From: an uncultured SAR116 cluster alpha proteobacterium
GTDB taxonomy: Bacteria; Pseudomonadota; Alphaproteobacteria; Puniceispirillales; Marisalimonadaceae
DNA length: 64,000 bases
Reading direction: 5' to 3'
NCBI GenBank assembly: GCA_902615025.1
Contig: CACMNV010000005.1
Location: 1 to 64,000 of the forward strand
The position numbers were made by a program, and so were the translations under genes. The notes under the pieces were generated by a model. The model saw nothing but the letters and a program-made list of their open reading frames with translations, ran no database searches and was not told where the DNA came from. Shown here piece after piece: positions 28,452-38,723 of this stretch (position 1 is its first letter; each line of letters starts with the position of its first letter).

Positions 28452-29945
28452 ATGAATAATTTCATGAATATATCTGAATTAATTTTTAAACTTGGTGGTA
28501 CTGGCTCAGTTTCAAAATTACTTAATACCAATCCATCAACAGTATCGAATTGGAAAAAAAATAATAAAGTTCCTAAGTCTTATATGAATGAATTAGATAT
28601 ATTACTTAAAGAAAAAAATTTAGTTACTAACACTAAATACGAAGATGACAAAAGCATAACCCCAATCAAAAAAATCTCAAAATTTAGTATACTGGTTATA
28701 ATATCAGGAGGTGTGTCCTGTTACAAAATTCTAGAACTAATAAGATTATATTATAAAAATGATTTTGATATTGAAGTTGTGTTAACAAAATCAGCTCAAG
28801 AATTTATTACTCCTTTAGTAGTGACAAGCTTAATCAATAAAAAATGTTTTACAGAATTGTTTTCTTCTGAAGAAAATGAGAACATGAACCATATAAATTT
28901 AGCTAGAAATAAAGATTTAATTTTAGTTGCACCATGCACAGCTAATTTTATTGCTAAAATGACTCATGGAATAGCAGATGATTTAGCATTAAATATTATT
29001 TTAGCTTCTAATAGTAAAATACTCATAGCCCCCTCAATGAACCCTTACATGTGGGAAAATAAAGCTACTCAGGATAATTTAGAAACTTTAAAACAAAGAG
29101 GCATTCTTTTAATTAATCCAAATTCAGGTGTAATGGCATGTGGCGAGAATGGTACAGGCAGACTACCAGAAATAAATGAAATATTTTCATTTACAACTAA
29201 CTATCTTTTGAAAAAAGAGGTGAAGAAGTGTATTGGGTCTCAAAACCAATTAAAAATACTAATAACTGCAGGTCCAACTCAAGAAAAAATTGATCCCATA
29301 AGATATGTATCTAACAACTCTTCAGGAAAACAAGGTTATGCATTAGCTGAAGAATTTTTAAAACTTGGGACGCATGTAACTCTAATTAGCGGGCCAACAA
29401 ATATTAATAAACCAAAAGTAAATAAGTTTATAGAAGTTTTATCTGCAGAAAACATGCTTTCAGAAGTGGAAAACAATATTGATTGTGATATTTTTATTAG
29501 TTGTGCAGCAGTTTCTGACTGGAAGTTAGTTCCTTATACCTCGAAAAATAAAAAACTGTCTAACGATAATAAACTTAAAAAAAATAAAGATATTTTTTTT
29601 AAATTAAAACCCAATCCTGATATAATTAAATTTGTAAGCAAAAATAAAAAAAGACCAACATTGGTTATTGGATTTGCTGCAGAGACAAAAAACTTAATTC
29701 AGAATGCAACAAAAAAACTTAAAGAAAAACAATTAGATATGATTATAGCTAATTTGATAGAAAAAGAAAATGCCATTTTTGGAAAAGAATTCAACAAAAT
29801 ATTGATAATAGATAAGCAATTTAACATCCACGAATCAGAAAAATTAACAAAAAACAAAATTGCAAATTTAATAATTTCCAAAGCTTTAAAATTGTACGAA
29901 GAGATATATGCTAAAAATTGTAATAGAAAAAGTGTCACGATCTGA
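28452..29945 (+). CDS. coaBC: CoaBC with N-terminal helix-turn-helix extension
   Basis: A bifunctional phosphopantothenate-cysteine ligase/decarboxylase for coenzyme A (497 aa). The CoaC part runs from about residue 77: ISGGVSCYKILELIRL, MNHINLARNKDLILVAPCTA with the catalytic histidine, PSMNPYMWENKATQ, and VMACGENGTGRL with the catalytic cysteine. The CoaB part shows ITAGPTQEKIDPIRYVSN. Residues 6-53 are extra: a helix-turn-helix-like segment, GSVSKLLNTNPSTVSNWKK, of Cro/YdaS type, followed by a charged linker. No stop or frameshift separates them, and the only internal ATG (28584 region) has no good ribosome site. A fusion of this kind is unusual. Confidence 0.92.
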   Translation: MNNFMNISELIFKLGGTGSVSKLLNTNPSTVSNWKKNNKVPKSYMNELDILLKEKNLVTNTKYEDDKSITPIKKISKFSILVIISGGVSCYKILELIRLYYKNDFDIEVVLTKSAQEFITPLVVTSLINKKCFTELFSSEENENMNHINLARNKDLILVAPCTANFIAKMTHGIADDLALNIILASNSKILIAPSMNPYMWENKATQDNLETLKQRGILLINPNSGVMACGENGTGRLPEINEIFSFTTNYLLKKEVKKCIGSQNQLKILITAGPTQEKIDPIRYVSNNSSGKQGYALAEEFLKLGTHVTLISGPTNINKPKVNKFIEVLSAENMLSEVENNIDCDIFISCAAVSDWKLVPYTSKNKKLSNDNKLKKNKDIFFKLKPNPDIIKFVSKNKKRPTLVIGFAAETKNLIQNATKKLKEKQLDMIIANLIEKENAIFGKEFNKILIIDKQFNIHESEKLTKNKIANLIISKALKLYEEIYAKNCNRKSVTI

Positions 29946-30357
29946 AAATTTTCAGGTTCCAAAATATCAATCAGAAAATTCATCAGGTTTAGATATAGTT
30001 GCAGATATAAAAGATCCAATTAATTTAAACCGAAATGAAATTTTTTTAGTACCCACTGGAATTAAATTAAAAATACCTAGAGGCTATGAAGGTCAAGTGA
30101 GACCAAGGTCTGGCTTGGCTTTAAATCATGGGATAACTGTATTAAACTCCCCAGGTACAATTGATTCAGATTATAGAGGTGAAGTCAAAGTAATTTTAAT
30201 AAATCACTCCTCAAAAACATTTACAATAAAACCGAACATGAGAATTGGTCAAATTGTTTTTTCTCCTATAGTTAAAATTCAGCTACAATTGGGAGACGTA
30301 AATTTTTTTGAAACTGAAAGATCTTCTAAAGGATTTGGTTCAACGGGATTTGAGTAA
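29908..30357 (+). CDS. dut: dUTP pyrophosphatase
   Basis: A trimeric dUTPase (149 aa) that keeps uracil out of DNA and supplies dUMP. All five motifs are visible: SGLDIVADI, RPRSGLALNHGI, the motif-3 loop NSPGTIDSDYRGEVKV with its catalytic aspartate, RIGQIVFSPI, and the C-terminal RSSKGFGSTGF that closes over the substrate. It begins 38 bp inside coaBC in another frame; a GAAGAG lies just upstream of its ATG. moeB follows after 6 bp. Confidence 0.97.
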   Translation: MLKIVIEKVSRSENFQVPKYQSENSSGLDIVADIKDPINLNRNEIFLVPTGIKLKIPRGYEGQVRPRSGLALNHGITVLNSPGTIDSDYRGEVKVILINHSSKTFTIKPNMRIGQIVFSPIVKIQLQLGDVNFFETERSSKGFGSTGFE

Positions 30358-30363
30358 ATAATA

Positions 30364-31137
30364 ATGTTAAAGGAAAGTGATTTAGAGAGATATGCAAGTC
30401 AGTTGATAATGCCTGAGATAGAAGAAGAAGGGCAATCAATACTTTTAAAAAGTAAAGTTTTAATAATCGGGGCCGGAGGCTTAGGTAACCCTACAGCTAT
30501 TTTTTGTTCTGCTGCTGGTATTGGAAATATTGACATATGTGATCATGATAATATTGAATTATCTAATTTAAATAGACAAATAGCTTTCACTGTTAATAAT
30601 TTAGGCCTTTCAAAATCCATTAAATTAAGAGATTACTGTTTAAATTTGAATCCAAATTTAAAAATTAACTCTATCGTTAATAGTTTTGATAATAAATTTC
30701 CTATAAACAATTATGACATTATTCTTGATTGCTCAGACAATATTAAAACGAAATATACTGCTAATACATTAGCTCATAAATATAATAAAACTTTAATAAC
30801 GGCTTCAGCAACTCAGTTTGAAGGACAGTTAGCAGTATTTAAAAGTGGCAAGTTTAAAAATTTACCATGCTATGAATGTATTTTTCCACAAGATCAACAT
30901 CAACAGACTAATTTGAATTGTAGAGAAATAGGAATAATTGGCCCTGTTACGAATTTAATTTCAAGTCTTCAAGTAACAGAAACCATTAGAGAACTATTTA
31001 TTGGTAAATCTTTTAAAAAAGATCAATCATTTACAAAAAATACTTTAGCTGGGAACTTATTGTTATATGACTGTATTAAACAAGAAATTACTAAAATTAA
31101 AATAAAAAAAAGTTTAAATTGTAATATTTGTAAATGA
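30364..31137 (+). CDS. moeB: MoeB/ThiF-family adenylyltransferase
   Basis: An E1-like enzyme (257 aa) that adenylates the C-terminal glycine of a small sulfur carrier such as MoaD or ThiS. It shows the ATP loop GAGGLGNP (36-43), LSNLNRQ with the arginine finger region, DCSDNIKTKY, the zinc-binding pairs CYEC and CNIC (the latter at the C-terminus), and NCREIGIIGPV, which contains the position of the catalytic cysteine. Whether it serves molybdopterin or thiamin synthesis cannot be decided; neither pathway is in the window. The 4-bp ATGA overlap links it to the SH3 gene. Confidence 0.88.
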   Translation: MLKESDLERYASQLIMPEIEEEGQSILLKSKVLIIGAGGLGNPTAIFCSAAGIGNIDICDHDNIELSNLNRQIAFTVNNLGLSKSIKLRDYCLNLNPNLKINSIVNSFDNKFPINNYDIILDCSDNIKTKYTANTLAHKYNKTLITASATQFEGQLAVFKSGKFKNLPCYECIFPQDQHQQTNLNCREIGIIGPVTNLISSLQVTETIRELFIGKSFKKDQSFTKNTLAGNLLLYDCIKQEITKIKIKKSLNCNICK

Positions 31138-31613
31138 ACTTTTATTTAAAACTCTTTTTTCTAATACTATTTAGTAGTTGTTTTTATCCAAAAATTGTTT
31201 TAGCAGAAAAAATTCCTAAACTAGTATCAACTAAAACTTCAAAAGCTAATCTAAGATATGGGCCTGGAAAAAATTACCCTGTAAAATTAGTTTTTATAAA
31301 AAAAAAAATACCATTACTTATTATAGACCAATTTGATCATTGGAGAAAAGTTTTAACCACTAAAAATATGACTGGATGGATCCATAAATCACAATTAACT
31401 ATGAAACATAGAAGTATAATATTAAAACCAGATTACTTAAGAGAAAAACCTGAGTTATCATCTAAAAAAGTTGCTTTTTTAAATGATTATGTAAATGTTT
31501 CAGTTCTTAAATGTAAAGTTTATTGGTGTAAAATAACTTTAAAAAGTAGAAAATTTTCAGGATGGTATATAAAAAAGTATCTATGGGGCTCAAATTATAT
31601 TATAATTAACTAA
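31134..31613 (+). CDS. Secreted bacterial SH3-domain protein
   Basis: A 159-aa exported protein. The signal peptide ends around residue 24 (LFFLILFSSCFYPKIVLAEK). The first SH3b repeat carries KANLRYGPGKNYPVKLVF and GWIHKSQL, and a second, weaker repeat follows (DYLREKPELSSKKVAFLNDY, then GWYIKKYLWG). Bacterial SH3 domains of this DUF1058-like type bind or sit near peptidoglycan in the periplasm. The function is unknown. It overlaps the moeB stop by 4 bp and precedes fabA by 28 bp. Confidence 0.82.
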   Translation: MNFYLKLFFLILFSSCFYPKIVLAEKIPKLVSTKTSKANLRYGPGKNYPVKLVFIKKKIPLLIIDQFDHWRKVLTTKNMTGWIHKSQLTMKHRSIILKPDYLREKPELSSKKVAFLNDYVNVSVLKCKVYWCKITLKSRKFSGWYIKKYLWGSNYIIIN

Positions 31614-31641
31614 ATAAAATAGTTACTATGAAGGAATAATT

Positions 31642-32157
31642 TTGTCGTTACTTAAAAGTAAATTCAATTACGAGGAATTAATTGCATGCGCAAAAGGAAA
31701 ACTTGCTGGAATTGATTTTCCTAGGTTGCCACTGCCACCTATGCTTATGTTTGACAAGATAGTTAATATATCAGAAGAAGGCGGAAATTATAATAAAGGT
31801 TTAGCTCATGCTGAATATAATATCACTCCTGATAAATGGTTTTTTGAATGTCATTTTGAAAATGATCCAGTTATGCCAGGTTGTCTGGGCATGGATGGGT
31901 TGTGGCAATTGCTTGGGTTTTGTCTTGGCATTATGGGTGGTAGAGGAAAAGGTAGAGCATTGTCTGTAGGTAATGTAAAATTTTCTGGTCAAATTTTGCC
32001 CATAGCTAAAAAAGTTGAATATATATTAGATTTTAAAAAAATAATTAATAGAAAACTTATGCTTGGCATAGCAGATGGAAAAGTTCTATGTGATAATCAA
32101 ATAGTTTTTGAAGCCTTTGATATAAGGGTTGGTCTTTTTCAAGATGAAAAAACATAA
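31642..32157 (+). CDS. fabA: 3-hydroxydecanoyl-ACP dehydratase/isomerase FabA
   Basis: Dehydrates 3-hydroxyacyl-ACP and isomerises trans-2- to cis-3-decenoyl-ACP, the branch point to unsaturated fatty acids (171 aa). The hot-dog catalytic segment is FECHFENDPVMPGCLGMDGL, with H at about residue 72 and D at about 86. The start is TTG at 31642: AAGGA at 31631-31635 is 6 nt upstream, and the nearest ATG (31628) runs straight into a stop. It heads the fabA-fabB-fabI cluster, the anaerobic unsaturated fatty acid route. Confidence 0.95.
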   Translation: MSLLKSKFNYEELIACAKGKLAGIDFPRLPLPPMLMFDKIVNISEEGGNYNKGLAHAEYNITPDKWFFECHFENDPVMPGCLGMDGLWQLLGFCLGIMGGRGKGRALSVGNVKFSGQILPIAKKVEYILDFKKIINRKLMLGIADGKVLCDNQIVFEAFDIRVGLFQDEKT

Positions 32158-32169
32158 TTAGGTATATAA

Positions 32170-33405
32170 ATGTTTGAACAAAGAAGAGTAGTTGTTACCG
32201 GCATTGGAGTAGTTAGTCCAATTGGCAATAATCAAAAAGAAGTCAAAGACTCTTTATTCTATAATAAGTCTGGAATTAGCTTTAGCAAAGACTATTATGA
32301 TCTTGGTTTTAGAAGTCATATTCATGGAGATATTAATATAAATTTTGAGGACTTTCTAGAAAAAAAAGACCTCCGATTTATGGGTAATGGTGCTGCTTAT
32401 ACAGCAATTGCCATGAAAGAAGCAATTCAAGATGCAAATCTCAATGATGAATTAATATCAAATCCTTTAACTGGTTTAATTGCAGGTGCAGGTGGACCAA
32501 GTACAATTAACTTATTAAAATCTTTTGATATAACAAGAGATAAAGGCCCAAAAAGAGTCGGTCCATTTATGGTTCCAAAGTGTATGAGTTCAAGTATTTC
32601 TGCTTGTCTTTCAACAATGTTTAAAATAAAAGGTCTTAATTATTCAATAACTTCTGCATGTTCGACATCTGCACACTGCATTGGCGTTGGAGTAGATAAT
32701 ATAAGATATGGTAATCAAAATATTGTTTTTGCAGGTGGAGGAGAAGAACTAGATTGGACTTTATCTGTACTATTTGATTCAATGGGAGCATTATCTAGCA
32801 AATATAATGACACTCCTCAAAAAGCATCCAGGCCATATGATGCTGATAGAGATGGTTTTGTTATTGCGGGTGGTGGTGGAATTGTAGTACTTGAAGAATA
32901 TGAACATGCAAAAAAAAGGGGTGCTAAAATTTATGGAGAAGTATTAGGTCACTTCGCAAACTCAGACGGACACGATATGGTAGCACCTAGCGGAGAAGGT
33001 GCTGTTAGATGTATGACAAATGCATTAAAAAATACTGACTTAAGAATTGATTATATCAATGCTCACGGTACAAGCACACCTGTTGGAGATATTCAAGAGA
33101 TAGAAGCAATAAAAAAAGTTTTTTCAAATAAAGGTTATTTACCTAAGATAACAAGTACAAAGTCATTAACAGGTCATTCATTAGGGGCTACCGGTGTTCA
33201 TGAGGCTATATATACTCTCATAATGATGAATGATAATTTTATATCTGGTTCCTCTAATATAGAAAAACCTGATCCTGTAATTGAAAATATTGATGTCCCT
33301 AGAGAAACTATTGAAAATATAAATATTAATACAGCATTGTCTAATTCATTTGGTTTTGGAGGTACAAATGCAACTTTGATATTTTCAAAGGTTTCAGAAA
33401 ATTAA
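32170..33405 (+). CDS. fabB: 3-oxoacyl-ACP synthase I FabB
   Basis: A condensing enzyme that elongates fatty acids, including the cis-3-decenoyl intermediate made by FabA (411 aa). The catalytic cysteine is in SACSTSAHC; the two histidines are in INAHGTSTPVGD and TGHSLGATGVHEA. The C-terminal glycine loop reads SNSFGFGGTNATL. Pairing with fabA, 12 bp upstream, supports FabB rather than FabF. fabI follows after 3 bp. Confidence 0.95.
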   Translation: MFEQRRVVVTGIGVVSPIGNNQKEVKDSLFYNKSGISFSKDYYDLGFRSHIHGDININFEDFLEKKDLRFMGNGAAYTAIAMKEAIQDANLNDELISNPLTGLIAGAGGPSTINLLKSFDITRDKGPKRVGPFMVPKCMSSSISACLSTMFKIKGLNYSITSACSTSAHCIGVGVDNIRYGNQNIVFAGGGEELDWTLSVLFDSMGALSSKYNDTPQKASRPYDADRDGFVIAGGGGIVVLEEYEHAKKRGAKIYGEVLGHFANSDGHDMVAPSGEGAVRCMTNALKNTDLRIDYINAHGTSTPVGDIQEIEAIKKVFSNKGYLPKITSTKSLTGHSLGATGVHEAIYTLIMMNDNFISGSSNIEKPDPVIENIDVPRETIENININTALSNSFGFGGTNATLIFSKVSEN

Positions 33406-33408
33406 TAT

Positions 33409-34212
33409 ATGAACTTAATGGAAGGAAAGACTGGATTAATAATGGGTGTTGCTAATGAAAGGTCCATTGCATGGGGAATAGCAAATCAACTTTTTTTAAA
33501 TAAAGCAAATATTATTTTAACCTACCAAAATGATAGTTTAAAGAAAAGAATTGATCCCTTGTCAGATAAAATAAAATGCAAAAATTTATATAAATGCGAT
33601 GTTTCATTAGACCCTGAAGAAGAATACTCTATTGAAAATTTAATTAAAAATATAAATAAAGATGTTGGAAATTTAGATTTCGTTGTCCATGCCTTGGCAT
33701 ATTCTAATAAAGAGGAACTCAAAGGGAAATATGTAGATACTTCAAGGCAAAATTTTTTAAGTACACTTGATATCTCCACATACAGTTTTACTAGAATTTC
33801 AAAGTCCGCTTCAAAAATTATGAATAATGGAGGGTCTTTATTAACGCTCACTTATGTAGGGTCCAACAAAACTACCCCAAATTATAACGTTATGGGTGTG
33901 GCAAAAGCTGCACTGGAAACATCGGTTAAATATCTATCCGTAGATTTAGGAAAAAATAATATAAGAGTCAATGCAATTTCTGCTGGGCCTATGAAAACAA
34001 TTGCTGGCGCAGCAATATCTGGGGCAAGACACGTTTACAGATATTCCGAAAAAATTTCTCCTTTACAAAAAAATCCAGATCTTGAACAAGTTGGAAATGC
34101 TGCTTTGTATCTTTTGTCAGACATATCGAGTGGAGTTACTGGGCTAACTCATTATGTAGATGGAGGTTTAAAAGTTGTAGGAATTCCTAATCAGGATATG
34201 GTCAATATTTAA
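33409..34212 (+). CDS. fabI: Enoyl-ACP reductase FabI
   Basis: An NADH-dependent enoyl-ACP reductase that completes each elongation cycle (267 aa). It is an atypical SDR: IMGVANERSIAWGIA is the cofactor loop, and TYVGSNKTTPNYNVMGVAKA contains the tyrosine-lysine pair with the wider FabI spacing, followed by DLGKNNIRVNAISAGPMKT. An in-frame ATG three codons downstream could be the real start. The stop codon abuts the stop of the convergent enoyl-CoA hydratase gene with no base between. Confidence 0.94.
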   Translation: MNLMEGKTGLIMGVANERSIAWGIANQLFLNKANIILTYQNDSLKKRIDPLSDKIKCKNLYKCDVSLDPEEEYSIENLIKNINKDVGNLDFVVHALAYSNKEELKGKYVDTSRQNFLSTLDISTYSFTRISKSASKIMNNGGSLLTLTYVGSNKTTPNYNVMGVAKAALETSVKYLSVDLGKNNIRVNAISAGPMKTIAGAAISGARHVYRYSEKISPLQKNPDLEQVGNAALYLLSDISSGVTGLTHYVDGGLKVVGIPNQDMVNI

Positions 34213-35007
34213 TTATTTATTTTTCCAATTAGGTTTTCTTTTTTCTGAAAATGCTTCCATCCCTTCTTTATGATCTTCCAATGAAAAAGTTGACATAAAA
34301 ATAGCTCTCTCTGCTCTTAGACCTTCATTTAAAGTTGTTTCATAGCTTACATTTACGGTTTCTTTAGCTAGTCTTGCTAACGCCGTGGACTTGCTTGCTA
34401 CTTTATGTGCAACTTTTAAAACTTCTTCCTTGAAGTTTTCTTTACTAAATACTTTAGCTACTAAACCACATTTTTCAGCTTCGTTCGCATCTATCATATC
34501 TCCAGTTAAGATAGCATACATAGCTTTTGATTTGCCTATGAACCTTGGCATTCTTTGACTTCCACCAGCTCCTGGTATTGCGCCTACATTGATTTCTGGT
34601 TGTCCAAACTTTGCATCATCTGAGGCTAATATAAAATCACATGCCATTGCAAGCTCACAACCTCCACCCAAAGCAAATCCTTGAACAGCAGCTATTAATG
34701 GTTTTTGAATATATGAAAAATAAGACCAATTTTTTTCAATATATTTAGTTTTAGAAATTTCGGCAAATGATAGCGGTAACATTTCTTTTAAATCTGCGCC
34801 TGCTGCGAAAGCTTTATTAGAACCTGTCAAAACAATACAATTTATATCTTCGTCTTCATCTAACTTTTTACATGAAAGATAAATAGCCTCTACAAAACCT
34901 GCAGAAAGAGGATTCAAAGAATTTTCATTATTTAGGGTAACTAACCCAACTTTGTCAATTTTTTCTGATTTTACCCAATTAAACTTTACTTCATAATTTT
35001 TTTTCAT
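34213..35007 (-). CDS. Enoyl-CoA hydratase/isomerase family protein
   Basis: A crotonase-fold protein of 264 aa. It shows [10 protein letters not shown] (oxyanion hole), [18 protein letters not shown], and [20 protein letters not shown], in which both catalytic glutamates of true enoyl-CoA hydratases appear to be present ([11 protein letters not shown] and [13 protein letters not shown]). It probably hydrates trans-2-enoyl-CoA in beta-oxidation, feeding acyl-CoA dehydrogenase electrons to the ETF encoded earlier. It overlaps pnp by 4 bp, ends the long minus-strand run, and has its stop flush against that of fabI. Confidence 0.9.
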   Translation of the reverse strand: MKKNYEVKFNWVKSEKIDKVGLVTLNNENSLNPLSAGFVEAIYLSCKKLDEDEDINCIVLTGSNKAFAAGADLKEMLPLSFAEISKTKYIEKNWSYFSYIQKPLIAAVQGFALGGGCELAMACDFILASDDAKFGQPEINVGAIPGAGGSQRMPRFIGKSKAMYAILTGDMIDANEAEKCGLVAKVFSKENFKEEVLKVAHKVASKSTALARLAKETVNVSYETTLNEGLRAERAIFMSTFSLEDHKEGMEAFSEKRKPNWKNK

Positions 35008-37097
35008 TGCAAACTCTCACCCGTTTCTTGATCCACTCTTTTCATTGATAATTTTACTTTTCCTCTATCATCAAACCCAATTACCATAACTTTAACTTCA
35101 TCGCCTTCTTTACATACATCGGTTGTTTTATTTGTTCTCTGCTCTTGCAGTTCGGAAATATGAACTAATCCATCTTTTGAACCCAAAAAATTAACAAAAG
35201 CTCCAAAATCAACTGTCTTAACTACTTTTCCATTATATATTACACCTTTTTCGGGTTCTACTATTATATCATTAATTCTTTCCAATGCAATTGCCAGACT
35301 TTCATCATTTGGCGATGCTATTTTCAATACCCCGTTATCATCAATATCAATCTTTGAAGAAGAGGATTCGCATATGTCCTTAATAACTTTTCCAGATGGT
35401 CCAATAATCTCTTTAATTTTATCAACTTTAATTTTAAGAATCTTTATTTTAGGTGCATTTTCTGCCAATGTTGTTCTCGGTTTTGAAATTGCTTTTTTCA
35501 TCTCTTTAAGAATATGTTTTCTTCCATCTAAAGCCTGATCAAGCGCAACTTTCATTATTTTACTAGTTATAGATGTGATTTTAATATCCATCTGTAAGCT
35601 TGTGATACCTTCATCTGTTCCGGCAACTTTAAAGTCCATATCACCTAAATGGTCTTCATCTCCTAAAATATCTGAAAGTACTACAAAATCTTTATCTTCC
35701 TTGATTAAACCCATGGCTATTCCGGCTACTGGTTTTTTTAATGGAACACCGGCATCCATTAATGCCAACGAAGTACCACAAACTGTAGCCATAGAAGAAG
35801 ATCCATTTGACTCAGTAATGTCAGAAACTACTCTCATTGTATATGGGAATTCTTCTGTTGAGGGTAGTAAGGGATTGATTGCTCTCCAAGCGAGTTTACC
35901 ATGCCCAATTTCTCTTCTTCCAGGAGAACCGGTTCTTCCAACCTCACCTACAGAAAAAGGAGGGAAGTTATAATGTAACATAAATTGTTCTTTATGATCT
36001 CCATCTAGTCCATCAATTATTTGAGCGTCCTGTGAAGAACCTAGAGTTGTAACAACAAGTGCTTGAGTTTCTCCTCTGGTAAATAAAGACGATCCGTGTG
36101 TTCTTGGAAGTGTGCCAACTTCAGCAATAATCTTTCTAACAGTTTTATTATCTCTTCCATCAATTCTTTTTTTTGTTTTTAAAATAGAAGTTCTTACAAC
36201 ATCGGCTTCTACTTTTTTAAAAACATCGGAAAGTAAGTTTAGGTTTATTTCATCGCCATAATCTTGTTTTATTTTTTCTTTAATATTATCTAATTCATCA
36301 TACCTTGACGATTTTTCTTGAATTTTATAAGCTTTTTCAATTTCTTTTTTAAACCCCTTAACTAATTTAAGATAATCTTTTTCTTCTGGGATATCTTCAT
36401 CAATTGATATTGGTTCTTTTGCAGCAACTTCAGCTAATTCGATAATACCTTTAATCACATTCTTTAATTCTTTGTGTCCAAAATCAACAGCACCAAGCAT
36501 AATTTTTTCATTTAATTCACTTGCCTCTGATTCAACCATTAATACGCCATCATTAGTTCCAGCAACTACTAAATCAAGTAAACCTTTATTTTCCATATTA
36601 ATCTTTGGATTTAATATATAATTTTTCCCATCCCAACCAACTCTGCATGCTCCAATAGGTCCCATAAATGGCAGACCAGATAAGGTTAATGCCGCAGATG
36701 CTGCAATAATTGCTACTATATCAGGGTCATTTTTAAAATCATACTCAAGTACTGTTACAATAATTTGTGTTTCACGTTTGAAATTTTTGTGAAATAGTGG
36801 TCTTATTGGTCTATCAATTAACCTTGAAGTTAATGTTTCCTTTTCGGATGGACGACCCTCTCTCTTAAAAAAACCTCCTGGTATCTTACCTGCTGAAAAA
36901 GCTTTTTCTTGATAATTAACTGTGAGAGGAAAAAAATCAGCATCAGAATTTTTTTTTGCAGCCGTTGCTGTACATAAAACTGTTGTACCTCCGTAAGTTA
37001 CAACCACAGCACCATCAGCTTGCCTTGCAACTTTTCCAGTTTCAAAAGTTAATTTTTCTCCACCAAATTTTACTTCTTTTCGATAAACTTCAAACAT
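35004..37097 (-). CDS. pnp: Polyribonucleotide nucleotidyltransferase
   Basis: A phosphorolytic 3'-5' exoribonuclease and degradosome component (697 aa). Two RNase PH domains flank a helical domain. [17 protein letters not shown] and [20 protein letters not shown] are characteristic, with [18 protein letters not shown] at the active site. The C-terminus has a KH domain ([12 protein letters not shown]) and an S1 domain ([19 protein letters not shown]). rpsO is 54 bp upstream, the classic rpsO-pnp pair. I see no GC-rich hairpin in the short leader comparable to the Escherichia coli RNase III site. Confidence 0.97.
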   Translation of the reverse strand: MFEVYRKEVKFGGEKLTFETGKVARQADGAVVVTYGGTTVLCTATAAKKNSDADFFPLTVNYQEKAFSAGKIPGGFFKREGRPSEKETLTSRLIDRPIRPLFHKNFKRETQIIVTVLEYDFKNDPDIVAIIAASAALTLSGLPFMGPIGACRVGWDGKNYILNPKINMENKGLLDLVVAGTNDGVLMVESEASELNEKIMLGAVDFGHKELKNVIKGIIELAEVAAKEPISIDEDIPEEKDYLKLVKGFKKEIEKAYKIQEKSSRYDELDNIKEKIKQDYGDEINLNLLSDVFKKVEADVVRTSILKTKKRIDGRDNKTVRKIIAEVGTLPRTHGSSLFTRGETQALVVTTLGSSQDAQIIDGLDGDHKEQFMLHYNFPPFSVGEVGRTGSPGRREIGHGKLAWRAINPLLPSTEEFPYTMRVVSDITESNGSSSMATVCGTSLALMDAGVPLKKPVAGIAMGLIKEDKDFVVLSDILGDEDHLGDMDFKVAGTDEGITSLQMDIKITSITSKIMKVALDQALDGRKHILKEMKKAISKPRTTLAENAPKIKILKIKVDKIKEIIGPSGKVIKDICESSSSKIDIDDNGVLKIASPNDESLAIALERINDIIVEPEKGVIYNGKVVKTVDFGAFVNFLGSKDGLVHISELQEQRTNKTTDVCKEGDEVKVMVIGFDDRGKVKLSMKRVDQETGESLQ

Positions 37098-37151
37098 ATC
37101 TTTACCTATTTTTAGATTTAATTAGATTATTTTATTGGATTGAATAAATTA

Positions 37152-37421
37152 CTACCTTCTTAATCCAAGTGATTTAATTAAATCACTATATCTAGTTTCA
37201 CTTTTGCTTTTTATATAAGAAAGTAGATTTCTTCTTTTACCAACCATACTTAATAATCCTCGTCTAGATATGAAATCTTTATGATGCTCTTTTAAATGCT
37301 CTGTAAGTGATTTAATTTTTTCAGATAGAATAGCAACTTGAACATCAGCTGATCCTGTATCCTTTTCATTTATTTTAAATTCTTTTATTAATTTTGATTT
37401 TTTTTCTTTTGTGATCGACAT
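37152..37421 (-). CDS. rpsO: 30S ribosomal protein S15
   Basis: A primary 16S rRNA-binding protein (89 aa) contacting the central domain and an intersubunit bridge. The sequence carries [34 protein letters not shown] and [15 protein letters not shown], all hallmarks of S15. A GAGG lies just upstream of the ATG. It sits between truB (11 bp) and pnp, the usual order. Confidence 0.98.
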   Translation of the reverse strand: MSITKEKKSKLIKEFKINEKDTGSADVQVAILSEKIKSLTEHLKEHHKDFISRRGLLSMVGKRRNLLSYIKSKSETRYSDLIKSLGLRR

Positions 37422-37432
37422 ACTTTCCTCTT

Positions 37433-38350
37433 TTACAAATTAAAAACTCTAGTTGGTTTAATAAAATTATTCTCTATTTTAAAAAAACATATAAGTCTAT
37501 TCTCATTTTTACATATCATCAAACTATCATTACTTTTAAACAATAAAGATTTTTTGATCTTATCATCTTCATTTAATTCATCTAAACAAATCTTCTTCCC
37601 ATTTCTTATGGCAATCTCTTGCTTTTTTGTAAGATTTATAAAAGGTAAACTTTCTAAAACTTTCTCAATAGGCAAAATGTTTTTTAAAATTGCTGAACTA
37701 TGTATTAATTTTTCTGATAAATCCAGTAAAATCGAACATTTAGTTGAAAAATTTCCAATATGCGTTCGTCTTAATTGATATAAATGACCAAAACAATTCA
37801 TCACCGCACCTAAATCTCTTCCTAATGCTCTAATATAAGTGCCTTTTGAACAAACGCATACAAAAGAACAATGATCCTTATCGATATATTCATTAATTTT
37901 AAAAGTTTCAACAAAAACAGTTCTTGCATTCAATAAAAAGTCTTCATTATTTCTAGCTAACATGTAAGCTCTTTTACCATTCACTTTTATGGCAGAAAAA
38001 TTTGGTGGTATTTGTTTAATTTCACCTATAAATTTTTTTATATTTTTATTTATATCCTGTATATTGGGCCTAATACTACTACTTGAAATTATAGAACCCA
38101 TTTTATCGTCGGTAGATGTTTTTTCTCCCCATTTTATAATAAACTTATAGCGTTTTTTAAATTTTTGAATTGCTGCAATACTCTTAGTCGCCTCTCCTAT
38201 TGCTATAGGCAATAAACCTGAAGCCATTGGATCTAAAGTTCCAGCATGACCAACTTTTTTTATGGAAAGAGAATTTGAGATTAAATCAACTACTTTTCTT
38301 GAAGATATTCCTTCAGGTTTATCAACAAACAGCCAACCATTAATTTTCAT
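37433..38350 (-). CDS. truB: tRNA pseudouridine-55 synthase
   Basis: Makes pseudouridine 55 in the T-loop of tRNAs (305 aa). It begins with [14 protein letters not shown], and the catalytic aspartate lies in [38 protein letters not shown] and [16 protein letters not shown] are further family motifs. rbfA ends 3 bp upstream. The C-terminal domain is short, as in other alphaproteobacterial TruB. Confidence 0.96.
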   Translation of the reverse strand: MKINGWLFVDKPEGISSRKVVDLISNSLSIKKVGHAGTLDPMASGLLPIAIGEATKSIAAIQKFKKRYKFIIKWGEKTSTDDKMGSIISSSSIRPNIQDINKNIKKFIGEIKQIPPNFSAIKVNGKRAYMLARNNEDFLLNARTVFVETFKINEYIDKDHCSFVCVCSKGTYIRALGRDLGAVMNCFGHLYQLRRTHIGNFSTKCSILLDLSEKLIHSSAILKNILPIEKVLESLPFINLTKKQEIAIRNGKKICLDELNEDDKIKKSLLFKSNDSLMICKNENRLICFFKIENNFIKPTRVFNL

Positions 38351-38353
38351 TAC

Positions 38354-38716
38354 TTACCTGTTTATGATTTCTAGTATATTATTAATCTTGTGTGAATATT
38401 CAAAAGAATTATCTATAAAGAATTTTAATTTTGGAGTAAATTTTGAAGTCAAATTTAATGCTATTTGTTTTTGTATCAATTTAGACTTTTTATTTAATTC
38501 GTCAATAAACAACTTATTTTTATCAACAGAATTAATTATCACAAATATTTTTGCATTTTTTAAATCAGCACTTAATACAACATCCACAATAGTCAAATTC
38601 TTACTATCAAAATTCTCGAAGATAAAATCTTCTTTAATAAAAAAGTTCGAAACTAAGAATCTTATTTGTTGTGCAACTTTTAATTGTCTATTAGAAGGTT
38701 GTTTTTTTTCATTCAT
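38354..38716 (-). CDS. rbfA: Ribosome-binding factor A
   Basis: A KH-like factor that helps the late maturation of the 30S subunit and 16S rRNA 5' end (120 aa). It shows RQLKVAQQIRFLVSNFFIKE (residues 9-28), LTIVDVVLSADLKNAKIFVI and the C-terminal PKLKFFIDNSFEYSHKINNI (the R/K-F-x-x-D pattern). It is tightly packed between infB (7 bp) and truB (3 bp), as is standard. Confidence 0.93.
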   Translation of the reverse strand: MNEKKQPSNRQLKVAQQIRFLVSNFFIKEDFIFENFDSKNLTIVDVVLSADLKNAKIFVIINSVDKNKLFIDELNKKSKLIQKQIALNLTSKFTPKLKFFIDNSFEYSHKINNILEIINR

Positions 38717-38723
38717 AGATTAA

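Noticed and set aside
35575..35973. 132-residue plus-strand open frame inside pnp
   Set aside because: A shadow of pnp: low-complexity composition and no start signal, antisense to conserved catalytic segments.
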